From Caldifarciminota bacterium UBA5631 (lineage in GTDB: Bacteria > Hydrothermota > Hydrothermia > UBA1063): a stretch of 24,327 nt of DNA. This document shows, piece by piece, positions 7,045-14,645 of the stretch. The DNA lies in contig DIJZ01000022.1 in assembly GCA_002421425.1 (NCBI GenBank), positions 31,192 to 55,518 of the forward strand. Reading direction: 5' to 3'. Each line of letters opens with the position of its first letter. Position 1 is the stretch's first letter. The notes beneath the pieces are model-generated. The model saw only the letters and a program-made list of their open reading frames with translations. It did not search any database and had not been told where the DNA came from. Both the position numbers and the translations under genes were made by a program.

Positions 7045-8023
7045 TGGGTCCTACTCCTTTTGCCTGGCCTGCGGCGATGATCTTTAAAATCTGAAAACTG
7101 TCCAGGTCGATTATAACAAGATAGTTAAGACTAGAAGCGCTGAATATAGAGGCTACTGCTCTGTTGTTATCTAAGATAATTTTCGAAGCACCTGAAACCG
7201 CGAGCAGTGTATCAAGCTCACCTTCTTTCGTAAGGGAGAAAACACCGTTCATAAAATCGGTAAAAAGTATATCCTCCTTCGTGTAAATGAAGTCACCAGG
7301 AAAGCAGGATGTTGAAATTGAGTCTTCAATAGTATTTGTGTAAGGATTTATCCTGTAAAATCTACCTGCAGTGTTCCAGTAATCTCCGGTGCACATTATC
7401 CAGATTCTGTTTTCGAAGACCTTTATGGCCTGCGGGTTTGTTGACACACGAACGGAATCAAAAGTGTAAGGTCTTTGATTTGTGTCAATTATGTAAACAT
7501 ATCCATCTCCATAAGTATAGCTTTGATAGTTGAATCCTGATACGGCGACGAAGAGTTTTCCATTATATTCACATATGCCTTCGGGCCAATTCCCTGTGAT
7601 GAAAGAATCTACGGGTATCAAATTATCGCTTAACTCGTAGATTTTGTTGGTTGCAGCAAGGGTTACGTAGTATCTATCGTTACTATGGCATATTGAATAT
7701 GGATTCGAACCAGGTGGAAGCAGTTTTCTTGAGATACGAGTCTTCGTCGCGAGATCCACGACGTCAAGTGCTGGTATCCCCTGAAATCCGGAGTTTACGA
7801 CTATTCCTAAATCCCCGCGTATAAGAAGATCATTAGGTGTGCGACCCGTTTCAATTACGTCCTCGAAGAGAGTATCTGAGTCGAGATCATAGAAAGAAAT
7901 TGTTTCCGACAGGGTGTTTACTATTATGATGCAATTTGTTCCCATCTCCGGGAAATCTTCTTTGTTACATGAAATCAGGACTAACGCGACAATAAAAACA
8001 GAAAATTTAAGCAAACGCTTCAT
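7025..8023 (-). CDS. Beta-propeller lipoprotein, BtuG-like cobalamin-binding candidate
   Basis: A lipoprotein of about 332 residues. The start ATG 8023 follows GGGGGAG by five bases. A longer in-frame start at 8068 would hide this site and add residues before the signal peptide. The signal peptide ends in LISC, lipidated Cys at residue 19. The mature part consists of repeated short beta blades of the YVTN/YncE type, with phrases such as IIIVNTLSETISFYDLDSD, YVTLAATNKIYELS, GYVYIIDTN and YLVIIDLDSFQILK, consistent with a seven-bladed propeller. It sits 13 bases after the BtuB-like receptor gene, behind a cobalamin riboswitch. BtuG of Bacteroides, a surface propeller lipoprotein that binds B12 tightly and caps BtuB, has the same layout. 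The match is by architecture and context, not by residue-level identity. Confidence 0.8.
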   Translation of the reverse strand: MKRLLKFSVFIVALVLISCNKEDFPEMGTNCIIIVNTLSETISFYDLDSDTLFEDVIETGRTPNDLLIRGDLGIVVNSGFQGIPALDVVDLATKTRISRKLLPPGSNPYSICHSNDRYYVTLAATNKIYELSDNLIPVDSFITGNWPEGICEYNGKLFVAVSGFNYQSYTYGDGYVYIIDTNQRPYTFDSVRVSTNPQAIKVFENRIWIMCTGDYWNTAGRFYRINPYTNTIEDSISTSCFPGDFIYTKEDILFTDFMNGVFSLTKEGELDTLLAVSGASKIILDNNRAVASIFSASSLNYLVIIDLDSFQILKIIAAGQAKGVGPIGIYRR

Positions 8024-8036
8024 AATGACTCCCCCT

Positions 8037-9710
8037 TTACTCTCTCCTTGAAATTTCAACTTGTACAAAATACTCCCGCCCCGGCTGAGGATAACCTCTA
8101 ATTATTTCATAGTTTGTATTCAGGAAGTTTTCAAATCCAAGGCGTAGATTTGCCTGGATATGCCTTAGCTGGAACTCCTTTTCTACATAGCCATTTAGAA
8201 TTAAGGTTGATTGCAGCATTTTTGTGCTGTTAGGCCTTTCTGGTCGTGGGCTCAGATAGAATACTTCGAAATGCAGAGGCCCGCTTCTGGCGAAAAGATT
8301 TACTGAAAGAGGTGGACGGTAGACGTATTGTGAGCCGTCAATGGTCGAATTCTGGAAATTGATAGTACACTCCCAATAGAGGTTTCTCGAAGGCTCTCCA
8401 GCGAATTCAAAGTTCGCCCCAACGTGAACTACCTTCGAAAAATTTAATGGGTAATACTTGTCACCCTGAATCCACACTATTCCGTTTCTGATTCTCTTTA
8501 TGAAGAAATTTGTGCTAACAAATAGCTTCTTCTGTACAGTTCGGATTCCAGCATCAATATTGTTGGAAAGTTCGGGTTTCAAGTCGGGATTTCCTTTTGC
8601 AAAAATATCCTCTGGCCAGTAGAGCTCATTGAAAGTTGGATTTCTGAAATTTCTCGAAGCATTAAGGTACATGATTGTGTGGCCTCCCAGCCTGTAAGCA
8701 ACTGCATGGAGGAGTGAAGGATAAATACTTCTGCTGGTGAAACTGTATTCAGTGGATAGAAAGGTCGTCGTCACAAGTCTCTCTGATTTATAATGTATGG
8801 GAACAGCGTTTACATAAATAACAGGACAGGCTTTCCTTCCAAGTTTTGTTGATTTTGCTGCAGTTAACATGACTCCCGTTTCAAAGTTTAAAAAAGTATA
8901 GGAGTTTCTGAGGAACAGAGTTCTATGAACATCTGAAGTTGCTGATGACCTGTAAGATTGTGAAGTATAAAAGTTTTGGACAGAGATTGTAACTTTGTTC
9001 CAGTTGGTTTTGAAACTGCTTCCCTGAAGAAATTCCGTTTTAGAACCTGTTTCCGTAGTTCCCAGGGGCGAAGGCGCACCCGCCTCTCTTTTTAGAAGAA
9101 AGATTGCAGACTTTTTATCTTTGGTTTGAAGAATAGTTCCCACTTTCCGGTCTTTGGTATTTGTGATCCAGAGTTTTGTGTCTTCAACCTTTACAGGAAA
9201 AGAGTCGGTAAAATTCTCAGCAAAGGCTGAAACTGATAAGTTCTGGAAGGGTGTGAAACCAATATTTATTGATTGTTTGTAGGTAGACCATCGAAAAGCA
9301 AATAGCTTTCTTCCTGATATGAAGTTTACCGCTCCTCCAATTCCTGGGAGTACTGTGAAAGGACTTGTGCTGTGAAGAATTTCTACCTCTTCAACTGTAG
9401 ATAGCGGAAGTGCACACAGATCCTGATATCCAATCATTGGATTTACGAGGGGAATGCCGTTTAACATTACGAGGTTCTCTTCCGGGGAAGTTCCGCCAAT
9501 AGATGGTGATGCGAAATTCTGCCCCTGAAGCAGCAAGAGGTTTGAAATAAAAGGGAATCTGGTATTTGTCACACTTTTTGTAGAGTAATGAAACGGATTA
9601 TCAAAAGCGGAAAATCTGCTAGAAAGTTCTCCGAAACTGTAGATTGTGTCAGATAGTTCGAAGAGTGGAATATTCTCAAAAACTAATACAAAAAAAATTA
9701 CCTTGAACAC
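8037..9710 (-). CDS. btuB: TonB-dependent outer-membrane receptor, BtuB-like
   Basis: A 557-residue TonB-dependent receptor. An N-terminal signal-like hydrophobic stretch (about 1-20) is followed by a plug domain (about 45-135; GGTSPEENLVMLNGIPLVNP, then VEEVEILHSTSP and GIGGAVNFIS). The rest is an alternating beta-strand barrel with family features near the C-terminus: NPTFNELYWPE, NPDLKPELSNNIDAGI and FLNTNYEIIRGYPQPGREYFVQVEI. The cobalamin riboswitch in its leader makes vitamin B12 or another corrinoid the likely cargo. It is shorter than most BtuB proteins and no clear TonB box is seen. The start is GTG 9710 behind AAAGGAGG. The symbol reflects regulation and class, not close sequence identity. 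Confidence 0.85.
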   Translation of the reverse strand: MFKVIFFVLVFENIPLFELSDTIYSFGELSSRFSAFDNPFHYSTKSVTNTRFPFISNLLLLQGQNFASPSIGGTSPEENLVMLNGIPLVNPMIGYQDLCALPLSTVEEVEILHSTSPFTVLPGIGGAVNFISGRKLFAFRWSTYKQSINIGFTPFQNLSVSAFAENFTDSFPVKVEDTKLWITNTKDRKVGTILQTKDKKSAIFLLKREAGAPSPLGTTETGSKTEFLQGSSFKTNWNKVTISVQNFYTSQSYRSSATSDVHRTLFLRNSYTFLNFETGVMLTAAKSTKLGRKACPVIYVNAVPIHYKSERLVTTTFLSTEYSFTSRSIYPSLLHAVAYRLGGHTIMYLNASRNFRNPTFNELYWPEDIFAKGNPDLKPELSNNIDAGIRTVQKKLFVSTNFFIKRIRNGIVWIQGDKYYPLNFSKVVHVGANFEFAGEPSRNLYWECTINFQNSTIDGSQYVYRPPLSVNLFARSGPLHFEVFYLSPRPERPNSTKMLQSTLILNGYVEKEFQLRHIQANLRLGFENFLNTNYEIIRGYPQPGREYFVQVEISRRE

Positions 9711-9741
9711 ATGCCTCCTTTACCCCTCACCCCGGGGGCAT
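9711..9741 (-). promoter_or_regulatory. Riboswitch expression platform, predicted ribosome-site hairpin
   Basis: In the minus-strand RNA, ATGCC (9741-9737) can pair with GGCAT (9715-9711). The latter overlaps the end of the AAAGGAGG ribosome-binding site and directly precedes the GTG start. The C run beside the 5' arm could alternatively pair with nearby G runs. There is no U-tract, so this looks like translational rather than transcriptional control. The exact fold is inferred. Confidence 0.45.
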
Positions 9742-9742
9742 T

Positions 9743-9905
9743 TTCCTGTCCGGATTCGGGTCTCCCGACTCGTGGCACCCTTTCCCCTTCCCAAAGGTAG
9801 AGCTTGCACCCTATCCTTCAGTGGGCTTTCTGAAAGGGCTCTTCCGCCACTCACGGTTGCGGGGGCAGTGCGGGATTTACACCCGCTTCCCCTTATCCGA
9901 ACAAT
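9743..9905 (-). ncRNA. Cobalamin riboswitch (B12 element)
   Basis: The minus strand carries the hallmark sequence blocks of the cobalamin riboswitch. The B12 box reads AAATCCCGCACTGCCCCCGC (about 9878-9859), followed by AACCGTGAG. Further on are GCCCACTGAAGG (around 9825), GGGAAGG and GTGCCACGAGTCGGGAGACC (about 9778-9759). The order and spacing match the AdoCbl/Cbl-binding core. Binding of cobalamin should lower expression of the downstream receptor operon. The boundaries are approximate because stems P1/P2 were assigned by eye. Confidence 0.93.
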
Positions 9906-9923
9906 TAGAAAAGAACAAGGTAA

Positions 9924-9951
9924 TTATATATTTTATTTTGAGTTTGTCAAA
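9924..9951 (-). promoter_or_regulatory. Consensus promoter of the cobalamin operon
   Basis: On the minus strand, perfect TTGACA (9951-9946) and perfect TATAAT (9929-9924) are 16 bases apart. The predicted start is near 9917, just before the riboswitch. This is the strongest promoter in the window, which suits control exerted after initiation by the riboswitch. The remaining stretch 9952-10180 up to the deaminase gene holds nothing I recognise. Confidence 0.8.
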
Positions 9952-10180
9952 ATTTCGTAAAACCTGCTATGATTCTTACAGATTTAAGAGTGAAATATAG
10001 GGTTGTAGTCACTTTAATATTGCGCCACACGATAGATGGTTGCCTTTGTTAGAACAATTTGTGTCAAAGTTCGTTTGGTAGAGACTCGTGATTATGGGTT
10101 TTTACACCTTATGGTGCTGTGAAATTATTGCTTCTGTTGAAATATACTCTCTTAACCTAAGAACTGAAGATTTTGAGAGC

Positions 10181-10660
10181 TCAGTATGGGATTTTGTCTT
10201 TTTTGTTTATCCACCTGTCAAAAGCCTGCCTTACGTCTTGTTGCAACATCTGCTCCATCTTTATGGTTCTCTCTGCAGGACTCTTACAGATCTCTTCGTA
10301 GAATTTTGAATCATCAAATCCCGCTGACATTGCATCCTCTCGGGTTCCCGCATAATAAACCTTTTCAATTCTTGCCCAGTAAATGGCACCAAGGCACATT
10401 GGGCATGGCTCGCAAGATGTATAGATTTCGCAGCCATGGAGATGAAAAGAATTCAAGTTTTTGCACGCCTCTCTGATTGCAATTATTTCGGCGTGGGCGG
10501 TAGGGTCATTGATTGATGTAACCAGATTTGTGCCTTTGCCTATGATTCTTCCACCTTTTACGACTATTGCAGCAAACGGTCCGCCTTTTCCTTTCTCTAC
10601 ATTTTTTGCGGCCATATCAATAACAAGTTCCATAAATCTTATTTTGTCGTTATCACTCAT
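10181..10660 (-). CDS. guaD: Guanine deaminase-like nucleoside/base deaminase
   Basis: A 159-residue zinc-dependent cytidine-deaminase-fold enzyme. The zinc motifs are PTAHAE (53-58: His56 ligand, Glu58 proton shuttle) and EPCPMC (84-89: Cys86 and Cys89 ligands). Long stretches follow the pattern of Bacillus subtilis guanine deaminase: GGPFAAIVV, NDPTAHAEIIAIREAC, YTSCEPCPMCLGAIYWARI, and a C-terminal AGFDDSKFYEEI with PAERTI. Expected reaction: guanine to xanthine plus ammonia. TadA-type tRNA adenosine deaminase is the alternative, but the C-terminal AGFDD and PAERT segments favour GuaD. The start ATG is preceded by AAGGAG at seven bases. It is divergent from cmk and separate from the B12 operon. 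Confidence 0.85.
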   Translation of the reverse strand: MSDNDKIRFMELVIDMAAKNVEKGKGGPFAAIVVKGGRIIGKGTNLVTSINDPTAHAEIIAIREACKNLNSFHLHGCEIYTSCEPCPMCLGAIYWARIEKVYYAGTREDAMSAGFDDSKFYEEICKSPAERTIKMEQMLQQDVRQAFDRWINKKDKIPY

Positions 10661-10752
10661 TTTGCTCTCCTTATTGCAAGCATAGAATGATAAAGTACTG
10701 CGTACGGATTATCAGTGGAATGGAAGAGATTTGTTGAACAACTGCAATGACT

Positions 10753-10781
10753 TTGATTGCACACACCATATTTCATATACT
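10753..10781 (+). promoter_or_regulatory. Promoter of the cmk-plsC-ispH-rpsA operon
   Basis: TTGATT (10753-10758) and TATACT (10776-10781) are separated by 17 bases. The ATG of cmk begins seven bases after the end of the -10 box, at the expected transcription start. No ribosome-binding site is present, so the mRNA may be leaderless. Confidence 0.55.
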
Positions 10782-10787
10782 TATAAC

Positions 10788-11465
10788 ATGTGTGTAAGTT
10801 TAAAGATTGCCATTGACGGGCCAGCAGGTGCAGGTAAGACCACTACAGCAAGGCTTGTCGCCAGAGCCCTTGGCCTCATTCACGTTGACACAGGTGCGAT
10901 GTATAGAGCGGTTGCTCTACAGGTACTCAGAGAGAACGTTGAGCCTGACAATGAAGAAAGTGTTCGAAGAGTACTTGACCATGTTGAAATCCATCAGGAA
11001 ATTGTGGGAGAAGAAGTTAGAACATATTTGAATGGAGAAGATGTTTCCAAAGCAATTAGAACTCCTGAAGTGGATCATATTGTTTCGAGAATCTCAGCCT
11101 ATCCCTTTGTTCGGGCAAAGATGGTAGATATACAGCGAAAACTTGCCAGCAAGGGGGGTGTTGTTATTGAAGGAAGGGATATTGGAACAGTAGTTATTCC
11201 CGATGCCGATTTGAAGGTTTTTATGCGTGCGACCCCTGAAGAGAGGGCAAAAAGGCGTCTTAAGGAACTCGAAGGTAAAGGAATTTGCGCAAACTATGAC
11301 GAAATTCTTGCCGAGATAAGGAAAAGGGATGAGCTTGATTCAACAAGAGACCATTCTCCTTTGAAAATTCCGGAGGATGCCTTTATAGTTGATACAACAA
11401 ATTTATCAATTGAGGAGCAGGTTGACCTGATTCTCAAGGAGGTTAAAAGGCGATTCTGCCTGTAA
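10788..11465 (+). CDS. cmk: Cytidylate kinase
   Basis: A 225-residue (d)CMP kinase that makes CDP/dCDP in pyrimidine nucleotide synthesis. The Walker A loop GPAGAGKTTTA is at 11-21, DTGAMYRAVAL follows in the CMP-binding part, and VVIEGRDIGTVVIPDAD and FMRATPEERAKRR are classic Cmk signatures. Length is typical. I chose ATG 10788, which puts the P-loop ten residues from the start as in other Cmk proteins. A TTG at 10731 would add 19 residues without homology. It is the first gene of an operon with the order cmk-plsC-ispH-rpsA, common in Firmicutes and several other phyla. Confidence 0.96.
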   Translation: MCVSLKIAIDGPAGAGKTTTARLVARALGLIHVDTGAMYRAVALQVLRENVEPDNEESVRRVLDHVEIHQEIVGEEVRTYLNGEDVSKAIRTPEVDHIVSRISAYPFVRAKMVDIQRKLASKGGVVIEGRDIGTVVIPDADLKVFMRATPEERAKRRLKELEGKGICANYDEILAEIRKRDELDSTRDHSPLKIPEDAFIVDTTNLSIEEQVDLILKEVKRRFCL

Positions 11466-11470
11466 GTTAG

Positions 11471-12079
11471 ATGAGTTTAAAGTGGATAATTGCGAAGATT
11501 TTGTTGTATTTCCCATTTAGAGTGCTCTTCAGACTCAGGGTAGTGGGTAGTGCTAATGTTCCCCAAAGTGGACCCTGTATAATATGCGTAAATCACACTT
11601 CATTCTGGGATCCACCCTTTGTAGGTATGGCGTCTCCCCGAGAGCTTTACTTTCTTGCAAAAAAAGAGCTTTTTGAGAAGGTTAAGGCCTTTGGAAAGCT
11701 AATCTCGTTTTATAATGCTGTCCCTGTAGACAGAGAGAATTCTGTTTCCGGAATGAAGAAGGCCATCAAACTTTTGAGGGAAGGCAAAGCGCTGGTAATT
11801 TTTCCCGAAGGAACAAGGAACAGAACTGGTAACAAGTTGCTACTTCCTCTTAAGGAGGGAACCGCTCTGGTTTCACTTAAACTTAAGGTACCTGTTATTC
11901 CGGCGTATCTGTTTGAAAGTAAAGGAAATGTTCTTGATTGGGTTACCGGAAAAAGGGAGCTGAAAATAAGATTTGGACAGGCGCTGAAGCCCGAACTATT
12001 TATGAAGGAAGGTAATTCAATTTCTTCATTTACAAAAGAAATTGAATGCAGACTGAGGGAGCTTTATGCCAGAGGTTAA
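11471..12079 (+). CDS. plsC: 1-acyl-sn-glycerol-3-phosphate acyltransferase
   Basis: A 202-residue membrane-associated acyltransferase that makes phosphatidic acid in phospholipid synthesis. The catalytic HX4D motif is NHTSFWD (His42, Asp47) and the phosphate-binding block is FPEGTRN (111-117), with VPVIPAYL near 155 as the third family motif. A short hydrophobic N-terminus may anchor it to the inner membrane. It starts five bases after the cmk stop with no obvious ribosome-binding site, and its last 14 bases overlap ispH. Confidence 0.93.
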   Translation: MSLKWIIAKILLYFPFRVLFRLRVVGSANVPQSGPCIICVNHTSFWDPPFVGMASPRELYFLAKKELFEKVKAFGKLISFYNAVPVDRENSVSGMKKAIKLLREGKALVIFPEGTRNRTGNKLLLPLKEGTALVSLKLKVPVIPAYLFESKGNVLDWVTGKRELKIRFGQALKPELFMKEGNSISSFTKEIECRLRELYARG

Positions 12080-12947
12080 ACTTACGGAGGAATACGGCTT
12101 TTGCTTTGGTGTTAAGAGAGCACTCGAGATTGCTTTAAAGAATCTTGATGAGGGCGTGAAGTTTGATAGCCTGGGCCCGATAATTCACAATGAATTCGTC
12201 GTAGCGGATTTGAAAAATAAGGGTGTGGAGGTTCTAACGGAGCTTCACGAGAGCAAGAAAGACCACATACTAGTTAGAACCCATGGCGTTCCCCCTGAAG
12301 TTTACACTGAGGCTGAAAAGTTTGGGAAGTCTATTATAGACTGCACCTGCCCCTTCGTTGCCAATGCACAAAAATGGGCAAAAAGGTTTTATGAAGAAGG
12401 CTATCTGGTGATTGTTGTTGGAAAGAAAGACCACCCAGAAGTGAAAGGCATTGTGGGACATACAGATGGTAAAGCGCTGGTTGTCTCCTCCGGGAGTGAG
12501 GTAGATGCCAATCTGGTAAGAAATAAACGAGTCGGGGTTGTAGCACAAACCACGTCCAGACTGGACATGGTGGAGGATGTACTCCGAGTGCTTGTAGATC
12601 TGGTGAGCGAATTGCGTTTTGCAAATACTCGATGTAATACCACCCAGAAGCGTCAGGAACAGGTGGAGAAATTGTCCAGAGAAGTGGAGGTAATGGTTAT
12701 CGTGGGTGGGAAAAACAGTTCAAATACGAGAAGGCTATACGAGATTGCTTCAAGCAATTGTAAAAAGGCCTATCTAATCGAGTCTTCTGATGAACTGATG
12801 AATGAATGGTTTTATAATGTAAACTCGGTGGGAGTGACAGGAGGAGCATCTACCCCTCCTGAAATGGTGGAGGAAGTATATTACAGAATAAAAAATCTTT
12901 TGGAAGGAGGAGTTTATGGTAGAGGAAAGGTTAATGAGGGACAATGA
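12066..12947 (+). CDS. ispH: 4-hydroxy-3-methylbut-2-enyl diphosphate reductase
   Basis: A 293-residue iron-sulfur enzyme, last step of the MEP pathway, giving IPP and DMAPP. The three cluster-binding Cys are in GFCFGV (Cys13), DCTCPFV (near 96) and TRCNTTQKRQ (near 193). Catalytic-site motifs RTHGVPPE, KKDHPEVKGIVGH and TGGASTPPEMVEEV are present. The start ATG follows GGGAG by five bases and overlaps plsC. Its 3' end overlaps rpsA by 32 bases in another frame, so the two are separate proteins here, unlike the IspH-S1 fusions seen in some Clostridia. Confidence 0.96.
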   Translation: MPEVKLTEEYGFCFGVKRALEIALKNLDEGVKFDSLGPIIHNEFVVADLKNKGVEVLTELHESKKDHILVRTHGVPPEVYTEAEKFGKSIIDCTCPFVANAQKWAKRFYEEGYLVIVVGKKDHPEVKGIVGHTDGKALVVSSGSEVDANLVRNKRVGVVAQTTSRLDMVEDVLRVLVDLVSELRFANTRCNTTQKRQEQVEKLSREVEVMVIVGGKNSSNTRRLYEIASSNCKKAYLIESSDELMNEWFYNVNSVGVTGGASTPPEMVEEVYYRIKNLLEGGVYGRGKVNEGQ

Positions 12948-14631
12948 ATTTGAAGAACTGTTACAAAAAAGCATAACAGTTCCAAAGGAAGGTGAAGTAG
13001 TAAGAGGGGTTGTAGTCAAGGTAACTCCTCAAGAGGTTTTCATAGATATAGGAACGAAGTCAGAGGGTGTGTGCCCAAGGGTTGAGTTTAAGGATCCTGA
13101 CATAAAACCCGGGGACGAGGTATATGTATACGTAGATGCAATAGATGGCAAGGATGGCAGAACTATTGTTTCAAAACATAAAGCTGACTTCCTCATGGTG
13201 TGGGACAAAATCAATGATATATATAAGAATGATGAGATTATTGAGGCGAAAGTGGTTCGTCAGATCAAAGGCGGCCTGATTGTGGAAATCTTTGGGGTAG
13301 ATGCCTTTCTTCCTGGCTCTCAGATTGATGTGAAAAAGGTAAAGAGCATTAATTCTTTTGTGGGTAAAACCATTAAAGTTAAAGTTATAAAACTTAACCG
13401 CCAGCGTAAGAATATTGTGGTTTCGAGAAAGGAAGTAATGGAAACTGAGTTGGAAGCCCAGAGAATGAAATTAATGGCAATGAAGGTCGGGGACGTGGTA
13501 GAAGGTGTCGTTAAGAACGTGACAGATTTTGGTGTGTTCGTTGATGTTGGTGGTGTAGATGGTCTCATTCATATTTCAGACCTTTCCTGGACAAAAGTTG
13601 AGGACATTCAAAGCATTCTAAAACCTGGAGATCAGGTTAGAGTAAAAATCCTTGATATTGACCCGGAGAATAACAAACTATCCCTTGGATATAAACAACT
13701 TCAACCTCATCCCTTTGAGCAGGTGGCGAAAAAATATCCCCTCGGCTCTGTTCATAAGGTAACCATTAAGAAAGTACTGGAATTTGGAGCTATTGCAGAA
13801 CTTGAACCTGGGGTTGAAGGGCTAATTCACATCACGGAAATGAAGTGGGGAAAGCCTCCTGTTCATCCTTCAGAGCTTGTGAGGGAAGGAGATAAGGTCG
13901 ACGCGGTCGTACTGAATGTGGAAGTGGAAAAGCAGCGGATCTCCCTTGGTATGAAACAGGCGACTCCAGACCCATGGTCTATGATTGATGAAAAGTATCC
14001 AAGAGACGCTGTGGTGAAAGGGACGATACGGGATTTTGACAGTCAGGGCGCTTTTGTTGAACTTGAAGAAGGAATTCAGGGCTACCTCCATATCGGTGAT
14101 ATTTCCTGGACGAAGAAGTACAAGTCACCAGAAGAAGCACTTAAGAAAGGGCAGAAGTTGCGTTTTAAAGTTCTAACCACTGATAAAAAGGCCAGGGTAG
14201 TGATGCTCAGTTTAAAGCACATGAGGCCCAACCCCTGGGACGAGATTGAGAAGACCCTGATGCCTGGAACAGAGGTTCGGGCAGTTGTTACAGAGATAAC
14301 CGATCGAGGACTTTACGTAGAAATTCAGGGTGCTCTTGAGGGCTTTGTTCCTTCCAATCAACTGCAGAAGAGGGGGGATCCACTGGAGCTTTACAAAGTA
14401 GGTGAGGAGCTAAACCTGAAAGTATTTAAAGTGGAACCTGCAAAGAAGCGCATTACCCTCTCAGAAAGGGAATTTTACAGAGTGAAGGAGAAACCGGAAC
14501 CTGTGAAAGCCGAAGAGGCAGCTCCCTCTTTCAAATCAGAACCTGTAAGACTTAATCTTGGTGAAATTTTGAGACAGGAACTGCAGAAACTGGAAGAACT
14601 CAAAAACATAATGGAAGAGCCAGAAGAGTAA
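12916..14631 (+). CDS. rpsA: 30S ribosomal protein S1 (six S1 domains)
   Basis: A 571-residue protein with six consecutive S1 RNA-binding domains, beginning at about residues 20, 105, 190, 275, 360 and 450. Domains three to five have the best S1 signatures (FGVFVDVGGVDGLIHISDLSW, FGAIAELEPGVEGLIHITEM, QGAFVELEEGIQGYLHIGDISW). It ends in a charged tail. The domain count matches E. coli S1, which recruits mRNA to the ribosome. The start ATG 12916 has a strong AAGGAGG. A second ATG at 12934 is possible. The gene lies in the conserved cmk-plsC-ispH-rpsA order. Confidence 0.95.
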   Translation: MVEERLMRDNEFEELLQKSITVPKEGEVVRGVVVKVTPQEVFIDIGTKSEGVCPRVEFKDPDIKPGDEVYVYVDAIDGKDGRTIVSKHKADFLMVWDKINDIYKNDEIIEAKVVRQIKGGLIVEIFGVDAFLPGSQIDVKKVKSINSFVGKTIKVKVIKLNRQRKNIVVSRKEVMETELEAQRMKLMAMKVGDVVEGVVKNVTDFGVFVDVGGVDGLIHISDLSWTKVEDIQSILKPGDQVRVKILDIDPENNKLSLGYKQLQPHPFEQVAKKYPLGSVHKVTIKKVLEFGAIAELEPGVEGLIHITEMKWGKPPVHPSELVREGDKVDAVVLNVEVEKQRISLGMKQATPDPWSMIDEKYPRDAVVKGTIRDFDSQGAFVELEEGIQGYLHIGDISWTKKYKSPEEALKKGQKLRFKVLTTDKKARVVMLSLKHMRPNPWDEIEKTLMPGTEVRAVVTEITDRGLYVEIQGALEGFVPSNQLQKRGDPLELYKVGEELNLKVFKVEPAKKRITLSEREFYRVKEKPEPVKAEEAAPSFKSEPVRLNLGEILRQELQKLEELKNIMEEPEE

Positions 14632-14645
14632 TTTAGTTTGCCAAG

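Noticed and set aside
9646..9960. Plus-strand open frame of 104 codons
   Set aside because: It runs antisense through the riboswitch, promoter and receptor start, and its composition reflects those elements.
10088..10309. Plus-strand open frame of 73 codons partly in the 9952-10180 gap
   Set aside because: Most of it is antisense to the guanine deaminase gene, with no ribosome-binding site and no recognisable protein pattern.
10181..10660. tRNA adenosine deaminase TadA
   Set aside because: The zinc motifs are shared, but the AGFDDSKFYEEI and PAERTI segments and the overall match favour guanine deaminase.
12270..12643. Three overlapping minus-strand open frames inside ispH
   Set aside because: They are shadows of a strongly conserved gene, in all three minus frames, with low-complexity composition.
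12066..14631. IspH-S1 fusion protein
   Set aside because: The two genes overlap by 32 bases but are in different frames, ispH has its own stop and rpsA has its own strong ribosome-binding site.
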